64,000 nt of DNA, taken from positions 1-64,000 of the forward strand of contig CP036434.1 in assembly GCA_007751475.1 (NCBI GenBank). The letters run 5' to 3'. Origin of the DNA: Saltatorellus ferox. GTDB taxonomy: Bacteria > Planctomycetota > UBA1135 > GCA-002686595. A program made the translations under genes and the position numbers. Positions 46,388 through 55,765 of this stretch are shown here, one piece after another (position 1 is the first letter of the stretch; each line of letters begins with the position of its first letter). The notes beneath the pieces were generated by a model. That model searched no databases, was not told where the DNA came from, and saw only the letters and a list, made by a program, of their open reading frames with translations.

Positions 46388-48553
46388 TCAACGCATCAGA
46401 TCTACGGTCTCGCCGGCGAGAATCCGGGTGGAGACCGAGGTCTCCTCACCGTTCGGACTTCGGCCGATGGAGTGGCGATACTCGCCGCGTGGGAGTCTCG
46501 GGAGATGCTTCGCTCCTGTCGTTCCATCGGGTGCGTCCAGTCGGAACCAGGGTTCCGAACGCCAGTCCTCCAGCGTTCTTCCGAACTCGACGTTTCGCAC
46601 CTCGCTCAAGAGGACGCCCGGGGGAAGTCGCAGTGCGCCGAACCGGCGCACCTCCAGGACGTGATGGCCTGCCTCCAGCCGTAGAGGTCTATCCACGGGG
46701 TACACGGCTTCGACGTCCGCTCTCATCTCGCACCTCGTGCCATTCGCCATCGGAAAACGAGAGGGCTCGCCGCTCGCGCCCGTCTGGCGCCAGTGCACTT
46801 CCGTCGGATCTTCGAGGCTCGCCAGGCTGAACCAGGCGCTCGGAATCGCGACACCAGCATCCTGCACCTCCACTTCCACATCGAGGAGGGGGCCGATGAA
46901 CACGGCGGCCGGTAGTTCGCCCTTGGGTCCGGTGGCGACGGGTACGTCGATGCAGAGAAGACTGGAGTCTTCTTTCCAGTAGGTCATCGCGACGTCGCCG
47001 GTCACCGCGCCGGGGACGCCGCGCCGGCCCGCTTCGTCGAGGCGATCCGAGGTGTACCAATCGGTCGGATCATGGCGCCGGCGCAGGAGGCTCACGCCGC
47101 CCGCGAGGGGCGTGTCCGCGTCGATCCCCACGTGAAGCGTCTTGGGCGGCGCGACGTCTTCGAAGTCCACGCGCAGGGAGCGGGCGCCCTCGAAGGACAC
47201 GCGGCAGGACGTCCATTCGAAGGGCATGTTGTTGTCGGCCAGCACGAGCCGGACCGTGACCTCCTCGCTGTCGATCCCGAACGCGTGGTAGTCGCGGAAT
47301 CCGTCCACCTCCAGGTTCAGCGAGTACCAGCTTCCGCTCGACGTGCGGTAGTTCACGCTGAGAAAGAACTCGAGCGGCCCGCGCAGGATCTCCTCGATCT
47401 CGTCCGAGTGAGCGAGGCCGATCGTCAGATCGCGCGCGTCGCCGACCGTGATTCGTACGGGTTCCATCGCGTCCCTCACGTCGACCTCGATGTTGGACAT
47501 CACGGTCGGCTCTCCCGGGTACCACAGATTCAGGAAGTCGGAGCCGAGGCGATCGCAGGAGAGCGACGCCCGGCCCGTCGAGTCGAAGCGCACCTTTCGA
47601 TCGTGGATCTCGCGAGTGGAGATCTCGAAGTCCTCGGGCTGGCCCCAGTCGGCCCAGCCCTCGATCTGGACCTCGATGCGATGGCCCTTCCGGAGCAGGA
47701 TCTTGCCGATGTCCAGGGATTCCGCGCCCACGTCGAACTCTTGCGAGTGGCGGACGAAGCGGTCGTCCTCGACCCTGAGCTGGTACCTCGCCGCAGGCTG
47801 TAGACCCGTGATTTCGAACCGCCCATCCGAGCCCGTGCGTACGGCCGCGCCGCGGTCGAGCGTCTTGGCGAGGGCGCTCTTGTCCTCGGTGAACGGGCCC
47901 ACGAAGACCTCGACGCCCGGCAGCGGACCGTCGCCGTCCTCGACGAGGCCCGTGATCGCCACGGGCTCCGCGAGACGCATCTCGATGCGCTGTGGCTTCC
48001 GCCCTGCGTGAACCGATTCGAAGGCGCTCGCGGCCCGACCTTCGACCTCCAGGAACACGAGATAGGGTCCGTCTTTCAGGTCGAGGGCGGCGAATCCCTC
48101 GATCACCTCGGCGACGAAGAAATCGTGGTGATCCTCGTCGAGCGTGGAGAGGGCGACGGCTGCGAGGCCAGGCGGAACGTGGCCGGTAACGTGCACCTCG
48201 AGCCTGGAGCCAGGACTCGCCAGATACTCGTCGAGCCACGCGTCTTCTTCCTCCGCGTTGACCTCGGACGGATCTGGTGCCGCGCCCGGCACTCGCGCCG
48301 CGCTGTGTCGTCCGTCGAGGCGCGGCTCTGCCACCGCCGCTCCGTCGATCCTGATTTCTTCAACGTCATCGAAGAGCGTCGAGGGTCCGGCTTCACCGGC
48401 TCCGTGAACGGTCCCGAGCGAGTCCACGGTCGGCGGATCGCCGTGCACCGAGGCCGCACCCGCGGCGCCCATCCAGAAGATCGAAGGCGTGAACGTGAGC
48501 GCCAGCGCACCGAGTGCGAGACCGGCGAGAAGGAGTGAGGCAACGTGTTTCAT
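46388..48553 (-). CDS. CarboxypepD_reg-like multi-domain surface protein
   Basis: A 721-aa protein with an N-terminal hydrophobic segment (about 4-30, signal or anchor), an acidic linker, and several beta-sandwich repeats. One repeat is clearly carboxypeptidase-regulatory-like: ITGLVEDGDGPLPGVEVFVG ... GSDGRFEITGLQPAARYQLR (about 225-290). The later part also looks all-beta. There is no catalytic motif. It is probably an envelope or surface protein. ATG 48553 is preceded by a ggag-type ribosome site. The 299-bp gap to the divergent beta-helix gene shows nothing else. Confidence 0.75.
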   Translation of the reverse strand: MKHVASLLLAGLALGALALTFTPSIFWMGAAGAASVHGDPPTVDSLGTVHGAGEAGPSTLFDDVEEIRIDGAAVAEPRLDGRHSAARVPGAAPDPSEVNAEEEDAWLDEYLASPGSRLEVHVTGHVPPGLAAVALSTLDEDHHDFFVAEVIEGFAALDLKDGPYLVFLEVEGRAASAFESVHAGRKPQRIEMRLAEPVAITGLVEDGDGPLPGVEVFVGPFTEDKSALAKTLDRGAAVRTGSDGRFEITGLQPAARYQLRVEDDRFVRHSQEFDVGAESLDIGKILLRKGHRIEVQIEGWADWGQPEDFEISTREIHDRKVRFDSTGRASLSCDRLGSDFLNLWYPGEPTVMSNIEVDVRDAMEPVRITVGDARDLTIGLAHSDEIEEILRGPLEFFLSVNYRTSSGSWYSLNLEVDGFRDYHAFGIDSEEVTVRLVLADNNMPFEWTSCRVSFEGARSLRVDFEDVAPPKTLHVGIDADTPLAGGVSLLRRRHDPTDWYTSDRLDEAGRRGVPGAVTGDVAMTYWKEDSSLLCIDVPVATGPKGELPAAVFIGPLLDVEVEVQDAGVAIPSAWFSLASLEDPTEVHWRQTGASGEPSRFPMANGTRCEMRADVEAVYPVDRPLRLEAGHHVLEVRRFGALRLPPGVLLSEVRNVEFGRTLEDWRSEPWFRLDAPDGTTGAKHLPRLPRGEYRHSIGRSPNGEETSVSTRILAGETVDLMR

Positions 48554-48852
48554 GCGGAGCTCCGCTGGAGAAAGGAAGAGGGATCGAGTCCATCCCGGAT
48601 ACCCCGCGCTCCCCCTGCAGCGCCATCCCCATCTCTCCACGTGCCTCTCACGCGCTGTGACAGGCCCCGCGATGCGCGCCGGGTGGCCAGATTCCGCGTT
48701 TCACGGACCGGACCTCTCCTTCCGCGCGGCCGCGCCGGAGCAGAAGCGCACCGTTCGCCCATCGGGGGGTGCGATTTGGCCCACTCTGGTCCTCGAGCCA
48801 GCTGCTGGCCTTCCCACGGGCGCCCTTGGACCGTCACTTGCTACCGTGGGGC

Positions 48853-50682
48853 ATGCTCTCCCTGCTCGCTCTCGCCATCCTTCCGCAGACCACCTGGTTC
48901 GTCGACTCCAGCGCTCTGCCGCCCGGTGACGGGACTCTCGCCGCTCCCTACACCCGCATCGACCACGCCGTTGCGCAGCCGGGAACGCTGGACGGTGACA
49001 CGCTCCGGGTGCTGGCAGGCGTGTACTCGGACGAGCGGATTCAGCTCGGTGCCAAGGGGCTGAACCTCCTGGGTGACGGCGCACCGGGAGCGATCGTGCT
49101 CACGGGTTCTTCGGCCGGATCGATTCTGACGGCGGACGCCACCACGTCGCCGATGAAGCTCACGAACCTGACGTTCCGCGGCGGGCGGGGTGAGTTCTCC
49201 GCGGCCCACGGCGGCACCGCTGGAGGCGCCATTCGTGCGATGGAGGCGAGCCTCACCCTGGAGGACTGCCTCTTCGAGGACTGCACGGCGGACTTCGGCG
49301 GCGCGATCGCTGCGGACGCCAGCGGCGGCGACCCTCCCCGGATGATCCTCCGGGACACGGAGTTTCGCGAAGACTGCGTGGCGGCGATCGACGGCGGAGC
49401 CATCCATCACCGCAACGGAGTTCTGCAGGTGTTCGACTCGGTGGTCCACGGGCACGCGCTCGGTGGACGGGGTGGCGCGATCTTCTTCGAGAGCGAACCT
49501 CCCATTTCGAACCCCTTCATGAACCTCCAGCGGTCGGTGATCGAAGGAACGGCCTACGGCGACGGCGGCGCGATTTTCACGAGTCGCAGCAATCCCAACA
49601 TCGTCGACTGCACCGTGGAAGGCCGCTGCCTGGGGAACGGTCGGGGCGGCTGTCTCTACACCGGAAGCGTCCATTTTCCAGGCTACCGGGACTCGACGTT
49701 CCGGGGCGGCCGAGCGGTCTGGGGCGGCGCCATTTACGGTGCCGGCCTGCGCATCTACGGGTGCACGTTCGAGGACAACGCCACATGGTCGCCCCTCGGC
49801 CCCGAGTTAGGCGGCGGCGGAGCGGTCTATGCCCTCGGCGTGGCATTGATCGAGGAGTCCATCTTTCGAGGCAACCGCGCCACGCACCATCCGCGGGCTT
49901 CCGGCGGAGCCTTCTTCGGATCCGGGTCGGTGGACCGCTGCACGTTCGTCGACAACGACGCGACGTTCGCCGGAGCCGCCATGTTCTGCTACGAACCTGG
50001 CACCGGCCTGCCCCACCTGCGCAGGTCGATCGTTCTGCGGGCCCAGGGGAGCACCACGCCGCCCTTCAACGCGGGAACCATCGCCCGGAACAACATCATC
50101 GAGGGCGGCTACGCGGCCTACCCGAACAATCTCGACGCGGACCCGCTTTTCTGGGGCGCTTCGGACTTCCATCTTCTGCCGGGTTCGCCCGCCATCGCGA
50201 CGTCACCGGGTGGGATGGACAAGGGCGCCTTCCCCTTCGATCCGTCCTGGTGCGGCGAGGGCTGCGACGGACCGATCGGACTGGTCAGCTGCACGGCCAT
50301 GCCCGGTTCCCTGGGCGTACCCGCCGAGATCTCCGCGATCGGGAGCACGGACGTCGCCGTCGATCGGGTGGTGCTGACGCTCGCGCAGATCCCGACGTTC
50401 GCGCCCGCACTTCTCCTCGCCAGCCAGTCGCCGGACTTCGTCCCGAACGCGGGCGGTAGCTCGGGGTCCCTTTGCCTCGGCGGCCAGATCCTCCGCTTCC
50501 CGGTGGAGGGACTGTTCTACGGAGGGCAGACCATCGTCTACCGTCCGGTGCTCTCCGAGTTTCCCATGGGAACGGCCGTACAGGCGGGCCAGTCCTGGTT
50601 CTTCCAGTTCTGGTTCCGCGAGACGAACTCGTCCGGTCCCACCTCGAACTTCTCGCCCGCTCTCTACGTCCCATTTCAGTAG
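48853..50682 (+). CDS. Secreted beta-helix protein with lineage-type C-terminal module
   Basis: A 609-aa exported protein. A short signal peptide (MLSLLALAILPQ) leads directly into a DUF1565-like opening (TTWFVDSSALPPGDGTLAAP), then right-handed beta-helix coils with many GGAI and FRGG/FEDN rungs (about 60-460). The C-terminal module (about 480-609) has GGSSGSLCLGGQILRF, WFFQFWFRE and TSNFSPALYV, like 41477-43123. The frame extends upstream to 48769, but ATG 48853 gives the signal peptide. It resembles polymorphic outer-membrane-type repeats but lacks an autotransporter barrel. Likely cell-surface or secreted; role unknown. Confidence 0.8.
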   Translation: MLSLLALAILPQTTWFVDSSALPPGDGTLAAPYTRIDHAVAQPGTLDGDTLRVLAGVYSDERIQLGAKGLNLLGDGAPGAIVLTGSSAGSILTADATTSPMKLTNLTFRGGRGEFSAAHGGTAGGAIRAMEASLTLEDCLFEDCTADFGGAIAADASGGDPPRMILRDTEFREDCVAAIDGGAIHHRNGVLQVFDSVVHGHALGGRGGAIFFESEPPISNPFMNLQRSVIEGTAYGDGGAIFTSRSNPNIVDCTVEGRCLGNGRGGCLYTGSVHFPGYRDSTFRGGRAVWGGAIYGAGLRIYGCTFEDNATWSPLGPELGGGGAVYALGVALIEESIFRGNRATHHPRASGGAFFGSGSVDRCTFVDNDATFAGAAMFCYEPGTGLPHLRRSIVLRAQGSTTPPFNAGTIARNNIIEGGYAAYPNNLDADPLFWGASDFHLLPGSPAIATSPGGMDKGAFPFDPSWCGEGCDGPIGLVSCTAMPGSLGVPAEISAIGSTDVAVDRVVLTLAQIPTFAPALLLASQSPDFVPNAGGSSGSLCLGGQILRFPVEGLFYGGQTIVYRPVLSEFPMGTAVQAGQSWFFQFWFRETNSSGPTSNFSPALYVPFQ

Positions 50683-50713
50683 AGAGCAGCACCGGGCTAC
50701 GCCTCCCCGGGCG

Positions 50714-52174
50714 ATGATCCGGGTCATGCGTTGCTTCCTCCCTGCTCTCGTCCTCGCCGTTTTCCTCGTCCCCGCTGCGGCAGCCCCTATCGGCTCCGGC
50801 GATGCGGTTCCCCTTCGAGAAGGAGTCGCGGTCGGCGTCACCCGCGAGGGTGTCACGGCGTACCTCGGCATCGAGTACGCCCGCGCGGGCCGCTGGGAAG
50901 CGCCCGGTCCAGCGCCGACGTGGGAGGGTGAGCGGCTCTTCGACCACTACGGCGCGATCGCGCCCCAGTCGAGCGAGGGTGCGCCGTCGGAGGACTGTCT
51001 GTTCCTCAACGTTTGGAAGCCCGAGCAGAGCGAGAATGTCGGGAAGCCCGAGCAGAGCGAGAATGTCGGGCAACCAGAGCAGAGCGAGCGCGACGTCGCG
51101 CTGCCGGTGCTCGTCTGGATCCACGGCGGCGGCTTCCGAGGCGGGTCCGGCGCGCTGAGTCCGGAGCCGATCGTGAAGCGCGGCGTGATCGTCGTCAGCT
51201 TCAACTATCGGCTCGGCAAGCTCGGCTTCTTCGACCACGCGACCTGGGACACCAGCCACCCGCGGAACTTCGGCATGCTCGATATGGTCGCGGCGCTCGG
51301 CTGGGTGCAGCGGAATATCGCGGCGTTCGGCGGCGATCCTGATCGCGTCACGATCGCCGGCAACTCGGCGGGCGGCATGGGGGTCCAGCTGATGATGGTC
51401 GCCGAGGGTGCGCGCGGGCTGTTCTCCGGAGCGATCGCCCAGGCGGGCTATGGCGCATGGCCGTTCCCAACGGCGTGCTGCGTCGAGGGCGTCGAGCCCG
51501 GCGAAGATGCGCTCACGCCGATGGAGGAGCTGCGCAAGAAGTCCGCCGCCGAACTCGTGGGCGAGGTCGAGGCGTTCTGGCTTCCGTTCCGCGGAAGCGG
51601 CGAGCTGCCGGAGCAGCCGGTGCACCTCTTCGAGAGCGGGAAGGTCGCCCGCGTGCCGTACCTGACGGGCGCGAACAGCTACGACGGCCAGCACACGATG
51701 TTCGGCGCGGGGTTCACGGTGGCGACGTTCCTGGCGCTCCTCGGCGACGGCCTCGGGACCGCGAAGACGCTCTACGCCTCGGACTGGAAGGTCTCGGAAG
51801 CCCAGGCGGCCCAGCGCATCTTCGGCGACCTGCGCTACGTGATGTCCGCGCGGGCCACGGCGCGTGCGATGCAGGGCGTCGGGCAGCCGGGCTACCTCTA
51901 TTACTACGACGTTCCGACGCCCGGGCTCCCGGGTGCGCCCCACGCGTCCGAGTTCCGCGCCGTTTTCGCCGACGGCGGAAGCGCCGTGCAGAGCTACTGG
52001 CTGAACTTCGTACGAACGGGCGATCCCAACGGTGGTCAGCTTCCCGAATGGGAGCCCTTCGAAAGCGGCCAGCCGGCATGGATGGTCTTCCGCGAGCGTC
52101 CCGGGAAGGCGAGCGGCCTGCTCGCATCCAAGCTAGACTTCCTGGACGGGCTCGATTTCGTGTCCAGGGACTGA
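50714..52174 (+). CDS. Secreted type-B carboxylesterase
   Basis: A 486-aa alpha/beta hydrolase with a signal peptide (about 1-23). It has the type-B blocks YLGIEYA, SEDCLFLNVWKP, the oxyanion loop WIHGGGF, and the nucleophile elbow GNSAGG with S218. A His is in APHASEF toward the end. An insert of exact 9-residue repeats (KPEQSENVG) follows the SEDCLFLNV block. Substrate unknown; family members hydrolyse esters of many kinds. It starts 31 bp after the beta-helix gene. Confidence 0.9.
   Translation: MIRVMRCFLPALVLAVFLVPAAAAPIGSGDAVPLREGVAVGVTREGVTAYLGIEYARAGRWEAPGPAPTWEGERLFDHYGAIAPQSSEGAPSEDCLFLNVWKPEQSENVGKPEQSENVGQPEQSERDVALPVLVWIHGGGFRGGSGALSPEPIVKRGVIVVSFNYRLGKLGFFDHATWDTSHPRNFGMLDMVAALGWVQRNIAAFGGDPDRVTIAGNSAGGMGVQLMMVAEGARGLFSGAIAQAGYGAWPFPTACCVEGVEPGEDALTPMEELRKKSAAELVGEVEAFWLPFRGSGELPEQPVHLFESGKVARVPYLTGANSYDGQHTMFGAGFTVATFLALLGDGLGTAKTLYASDWKVSEAQAAQRIFGDLRYVMSARATARAMQGVGQPGYLYYYDVPTPGLPGAPHASEFRAVFADGGSAVQSYWLNFVRTGDPNGGQLPEWEPFESGQPAWMVFRERPGKASGLLASKLDFLDGLDFVSRD
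51017..51088 (+). repeat. 27-bp in-frame tandem repeat in the esterase gene
   Basis: Two exact 27-bp copies (51017-51043 and 51044-51070) and a partial, slightly changed third (51071-51088) encode KPEQSENVG units in a surface loop between the SEDCLFLNV and WIHGGGF blocks. Frame is preserved. Confidence 0.92.
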
Positions 52175-52300
52175 TCTTTCAACCGCCGGCCATGCCCTGC
52201 ACTCGAATCTTCCTTCGAGCAACGGGCGGCTTATCCTCGCGGGAAGTAGGCACACTCCATGCACGGCTGCGAAGGGAGCGGCCAGCGAGGGGCTCGGTAT

Positions 52301-53218
52301 CTACACCCGTAGGCCACGCAGGAAGGCCGCGCCTTCCATCACGCCTTTGCCCGCGGGCTTCACGAGCGTGAACTCGACGGCGGTGCCCTGAGCCGCAGCG
52401 AAGACCAGCGCGCTGCCGCGGTCGAGGCGCGTGCCCGGAGCCTCGTCGTGACCGTCTCCCGCGACGCGGGCGGCGAGCACGACGAGGTCACGACCGTCCT
52501 CCAGGGTGCAGCGGGCACCCGGCCACGTCGTCATCGCGCGCACATGGCGTGCGATCTCGTCGGCGGGCCGCTCGAAATCGATCTGCCCATCGTCCTTCGA
52601 GAGCTTCGGCGCCAGCGTCACCAGCTCCGGATTCTGGGGCGTGTACGTCGCGGTGCCTGCGGCGATCGCGTCGAGGGCCTCGACGATCGCGTCCGCACCG
52701 AGTTCGGCCAATCGGTCGAAGAGATCGGCGGCGGTGTCCTCCGGGCCGATCGGTAGCTCTTTCGAGAGGATCACATCGCCGGCATCGAGGGCGAGGACCA
52801 TACGCTGGATCGACACTCCGGTGACCTCGTCGCCGGCTGCGATCGCGCGCTGGATCGGGGAAGCGCCGCGCCAGCGGGGGAGCAGCGATCCGTGAACGTT
52901 GAGCGCGCCGTGCTCGCACATCTCCAGGACCGGCGTGCGAAGGATCTCGCCGTAGCTCGCCACGACGAGGACGTCGGGCTCGAGGGCGCGCAGCGCGTTC
53001 GTGAATTCGTCGGTCTTCGTCGACGCGGGCTGGATCACAGGGATCCCGGCCTCGTCGGCGGCGGCCGCCAGCTCCGAACGAACGACGGCACGCCCCCGGC
53101 CGCGTGGGCGGTCCGGGGGCGTGACGAGCCCCACGACCTCGTGCGCCGGGGTCTTCTTCAGGAGACGATCGAGGATCGGGGTCGCGAAGGGCGGCGACCC
53201 GAGGAAGACAACGCGCAC
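52301..53218 (-). CDS. fmt: Methionyl-tRNA formyltransferase
   Basis: Fmt formylates initiator Met-tRNA using 10-formyltetrahydrofolate. The 305-aa protein opens with the Rossmann-type MRVVFLGSPPFATPILDRLL, has the folate-enzyme motif HGSLLPRWRGASPIQRAI (N-H-D catalytic set with the downstream LDAGDV), and a C-terminal beta-barrel domain for tRNA. Length is normal. It starts with GTG at 53218, 34 bp after the trxA stop, and is probably co-transcribed with it. No def gene is adjacent. Confidence 0.95.
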   Translation of the reverse strand: MRVVFLGSPPFATPILDRLLKKTPAHEVVGLVTPPDRPRGRGRAVVRSELAAAADEAGIPVIQPASTKTDEFTNALRALEPDVLVVASYGEILRTPVLEMCEHGALNVHGSLLPRWRGASPIQRAIAAGDEVTGVSIQRMVLALDAGDVILSKELPIGPEDTAADLFDRLAELGADAIVEALDAIAAGTATYTPQNPELVTLAPKLSKDDGQIDFERPADEIARHVRAMTTWPGARCTLEDGRDLVVLAARVAGDGHDEAPGTRLDRGSALVFAAAQGTAVEFTLVKPAGKGVMEGAAFLRGLRV

Positions 53219-53252
53219 GGGAGTGGGGAGACGGTTCGAGGGGACTTCGGGA

Positions 53253-53579
53253 TCAGCCGACGTGGCCTTCGACCACGTCCTTCAGCGCCGCGTAGCTCTG
53301 CTTGCCGATGATCTGCTCGGCGACCTCGCCGTCCTTGATCACCATGAACGTCGGGATCGACGTGATGCCGTACTTGGCCGGGATCTCGGCGTTGTCCTGG
53401 GTGTTCAGCTTGACCACCTTGACCTTGCCCTCCATCTCCTCGGCGAGCTTCTCGACGTACGGAAGCATGCTCTTGCAGGGGCCGCACCAGGGGGCCCAGA
53501 AGTCGACGAGGACAGGCTGGTCGCTGCCGAGAACGTCTGCTTCCCAGCTGGCATCGGTGACATCGGTCAGTGTGCTCAT
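53253..53579 (-). CDS. trxA: Thioredoxin
   Basis: A 108-aa classical thioredoxin with the redox site W31-C32-G33-P34-C35 and the cis-Pro region ITSIPTFMVIKDGE. It reduces disulfides in cytoplasmic proteins with thioredoxin reductase. No signal peptide is present. It lies just upstream of fmt on the same strand. The gap 53580-53788 up to the scpA stop shows no gene. Confidence 0.96.
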   Translation of the reverse strand: MSTLTDVTDASWEADVLGSDQPVLVDFWAPWCGPCKSMLPYVEKLAEEMEGKVKVVKLNTQDNAEIPAKYGITSIPTFMVIKDGEVAEQIIGKQSYAALKDVVEGHVG

Positions 53580-53788
53580 ATATCTAGTCTCGGTTCAATC
53601 CGTCAGCAGCAACCGGGCCCCGGACAGTCCGGGGAGCGCGCGGCAACGGTGTTCAAATCAGGGTTACAGAGAGTCGGTCGTTTCGACGCAGCTTCAAGAG
53701 CGTGACCACGATCCTTTCGGTCTCTTCGATGATCACCGTGATGGGGAACGGTGATCGGTCGCCGGCGGGATCTTCGTCGAGGCCGCCA

Positions 53789-54823
53789 TTAGACATCCGT
53801 CGCGGCGGCAGGGGCCCCCGGTTCGTTCGCTTCTTCGGGGGCTTCCTCTGGAGCTCCCTCGGCCTTCTTGAGGGACTCGTCCAGCTCCTCGTCGTCCTCG
53901 TCCATGAAGCGCGAGGCCCGGATGAGGTCGTCGAGGTCGCCCTCCTGGCCCGGTTCGGCGGCCCAGTGGAGCAGGATGTCGTCGGACTGCTTCTCCTGGG
54001 TCGCGGACACGAGGCCGATCTTCATCAGCTCCAGGAGAGCACAGAAGCCTCCCACGAGGCCCTCGCGGGTCGGGACGTCGCCGAGGCTGTCGACGAGATG
54101 GCGCAGGGTGGCGCCCTCCGGGTGCTGGCGGACCGCCATTCCGATGGTCTGGACGTACCATCGGAGGGGGCGGGGGTCGCTCTTGATCCTGTGGGTCCGG
54201 CCCGTCAGCGTCTCGCGCATCAGGCGGGAAAACGTCGCGAGCAGGTCCCAGGCGGTGATCTCCCCCAGCTCGAACTCCTTCTCGGGCTCGTTGTCGCGGA
54301 CCTCGCCGCGGTAGCCGCGGGGGTACTCCAGGGTCCGGCGCAGGAGCCGGTCCTCCAGGTCGTCGGAGGCTCCCTTGAACCGCCGGTACTCGATCAGGCG
54401 CTGGATCAGCTCGTCGTGGGGATCGAGGTCGTCCTCCAGCTCGACCTCCTCCCGGGGCAAGAGGGACCGCGACTTGATCGCCATCAGAGTGGCCGCGATG
54501 ACGAGGTACTCGCCGGCCACCTCGATATCGAGGTCCGTCAGGGCGCGCACGTGGTCCATGTAGGAATGCGCAATGTCGGCGAGCCGAACCTCCTGGATCT
54601 CGACCTCTTGCTCCTTCACGAGGTGCAGGAGCAGGTCGAGGGGGCCGTGAAAGACCTCCTCCAGCTGGACCGTGAACTCGTCGGGCCGGTGGGGTTCACC
54701 TTGGGGCCTGTGCGGTTCGCCGTGGGACTCACGCGCGGACGCCCCGATCATCGGCTCTTCGCCCACTTCGGTCGTGGGCTCAGCCGTGGAGTCGGTGGAG
54801 GATGGGGAGGCTGAGCCGGTCAT
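53789..54823 (-). CDS. scpA: Segregation and condensation protein ScpA
   Basis: ScpA is the kleisin subunit that bridges SMC heads. The 344-aa protein has the N-terminal kleisin motif FHGPLDLLLHLVKEQEVEIQ, the YLVIAATLMAIKSRSLLP block, a charged middle and a winged-helix C-terminus (GFCALLELMKIGLVSATQ). An acidic tail of about 60 residues and an N-terminal extension of about 50 residues with a GEPHRPQ double repeat make it longer than usual (about 250 aa). ATG 54823 leaves a 25-bp gap to the upstream protease gene. No scpB is visible here. Confidence 0.92.
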   Translation of the reverse strand: MTGSASPSSTDSTAEPTTEVGEEPMIGASARESHGEPHRPQGEPHRPDEFTVQLEEVFHGPLDLLLHLVKEQEVEIQEVRLADIAHSYMDHVRALTDLDIEVAGEYLVIAATLMAIKSRSLLPREEVELEDDLDPHDELIQRLIEYRRFKGASDDLEDRLLRRTLEYPRGYRGEVRDNEPEKEFELGEITAWDLLATFSRLMRETLTGRTHRIKSDPRPLRWYVQTIGMAVRQHPEGATLRHLVDSLGDVPTREGLVGGFCALLELMKIGLVSATQEKQSDDILLHWAAEPGQEGDLDDLIRASRFMDEDDEELDESLKKAEGAPEEAPEEANEPGAPAAATDV

Positions 54824-54848
54824 GGGGTGGGGGCGCGCGGATCCGCGC

Positions 54849-55544
54849 CTATCCGGGCTTGCCGCCGAGGCCGTAGAGGCCGACGACAGCCGTCGCAAAC
54901 CAATGGTAGACCTGGTCGATGCGAGCGATCAACCATTCCTGGGTTCCAGGGACCAGGAAGACGAAAGCCACGACGAGCAGAAGCCCCATCCGCTCCAGGC
55001 TGACGTAGGCGGGACGTAGCGCACTGGGCAGCAGGTACGCCACCACCCTCGACCCGTCGAGGGGAGGGATCGGCAGCAGGTTGAAGGCCCCCAGAAGGAC
55101 GTTGTAGTACGCGGACATGGTCAGGATCGGGGAGATCATGTCCCTGGAATGCACTCCGCCCCATTTCCGCAGGGCCTCGTGCAGGACCAGCAGCAGGAAC
55201 GCCAGCGCGAAGTTCATGATCGGCCCGGCGATGGCGACCAGCGCCATGTCGCGGTGGCGATGGTGGAGCCTGCCCGGGACCACGGGCACGGGCTTGGCGC
55301 CCCCGAAGATCATCCGCGGCGCGCCGGTCAGGGCTGGCAGGACGAACCAGAGGAACAGCGGCAGCGCGACCGTCAGGATCGGGTCCATGTGCTTGATCGG
55401 ATTGACCGTGATCCGACCGAGCTTCTTCGCCGTGTCGTCCCCGCGCCAGCTGGCCACCGCAGCGTGGGCCATCTCATGGAGACCGAGCGAGATGATGAGG
55501 ATCGCGATGACGGCGATCCCGATGAGGGTGTCTTGGCTGGGCAC
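54849..55544 (-). CDS. Site-2 protease family (M50) zinc metalloprotease
   Basis: A 231-aa polytopic protease with about five membrane helices. The zinc motif is H23-E24-x-x-H27 (GLHEMAHA) in the first helix, and the second metal motif is LLPIPPLDGSRV in a later helix. Short M50 proteins of this type cut within or near membranes; the substrate is unknown. The frame is open to 55784, but no ATG is present, and GTG 55544 gives the normal N-terminus with HExxH early. It is upstream of scpA, an arrangement common in many bacteria. Confidence 0.88.
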   Translation of the reverse strand: MPSQDTLIGIAVIAILIISLGLHEMAHAAVASWRGDDTAKKLGRITVNPIKHMDPILTVALPLFLWFVLPALTGAPRMIFGGAKPVPVVPGRLHHRHRDMALVAIAGPIMNFALAFLLLVLHEALRKWGGVHSRDMISPILTMSAYYNVLLGAFNLLPIPPLDGSRVVAYLLPSALRPAYVSLERMGLLLVVAFVFLVPGTQEWLIARIDQVYHWFATAVVGLYGLGGKPG

Positions 55545-55765
55545 GGGGTTCGCTCTCGGGGGAGTCGGGTCTTCATGGGACCGGATGGGTGAGCATGGTA
55601 GGCCGCGAAGCCTGCTTATGGTTGTTCGTAGCCGTGCCTCATCCCTAGAATGCGGGACTGACCGGCACAGAACGCCGGGCCAGTCCCCGCACCGTCCGCC
55701 CCATCCCGGATGACGCGCTCGAAAGCCCTGGCGAAGGGCCCCTGAAGCCCCTGCAGGGGGCGCCC

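Noticed and set aside
53702..54814. Plus-strand open frame (370 codons) opposite scpA
   Set aside because: ScpA on the minus strand has clear kleisin and winged-helix motifs; this frame is its shadow.
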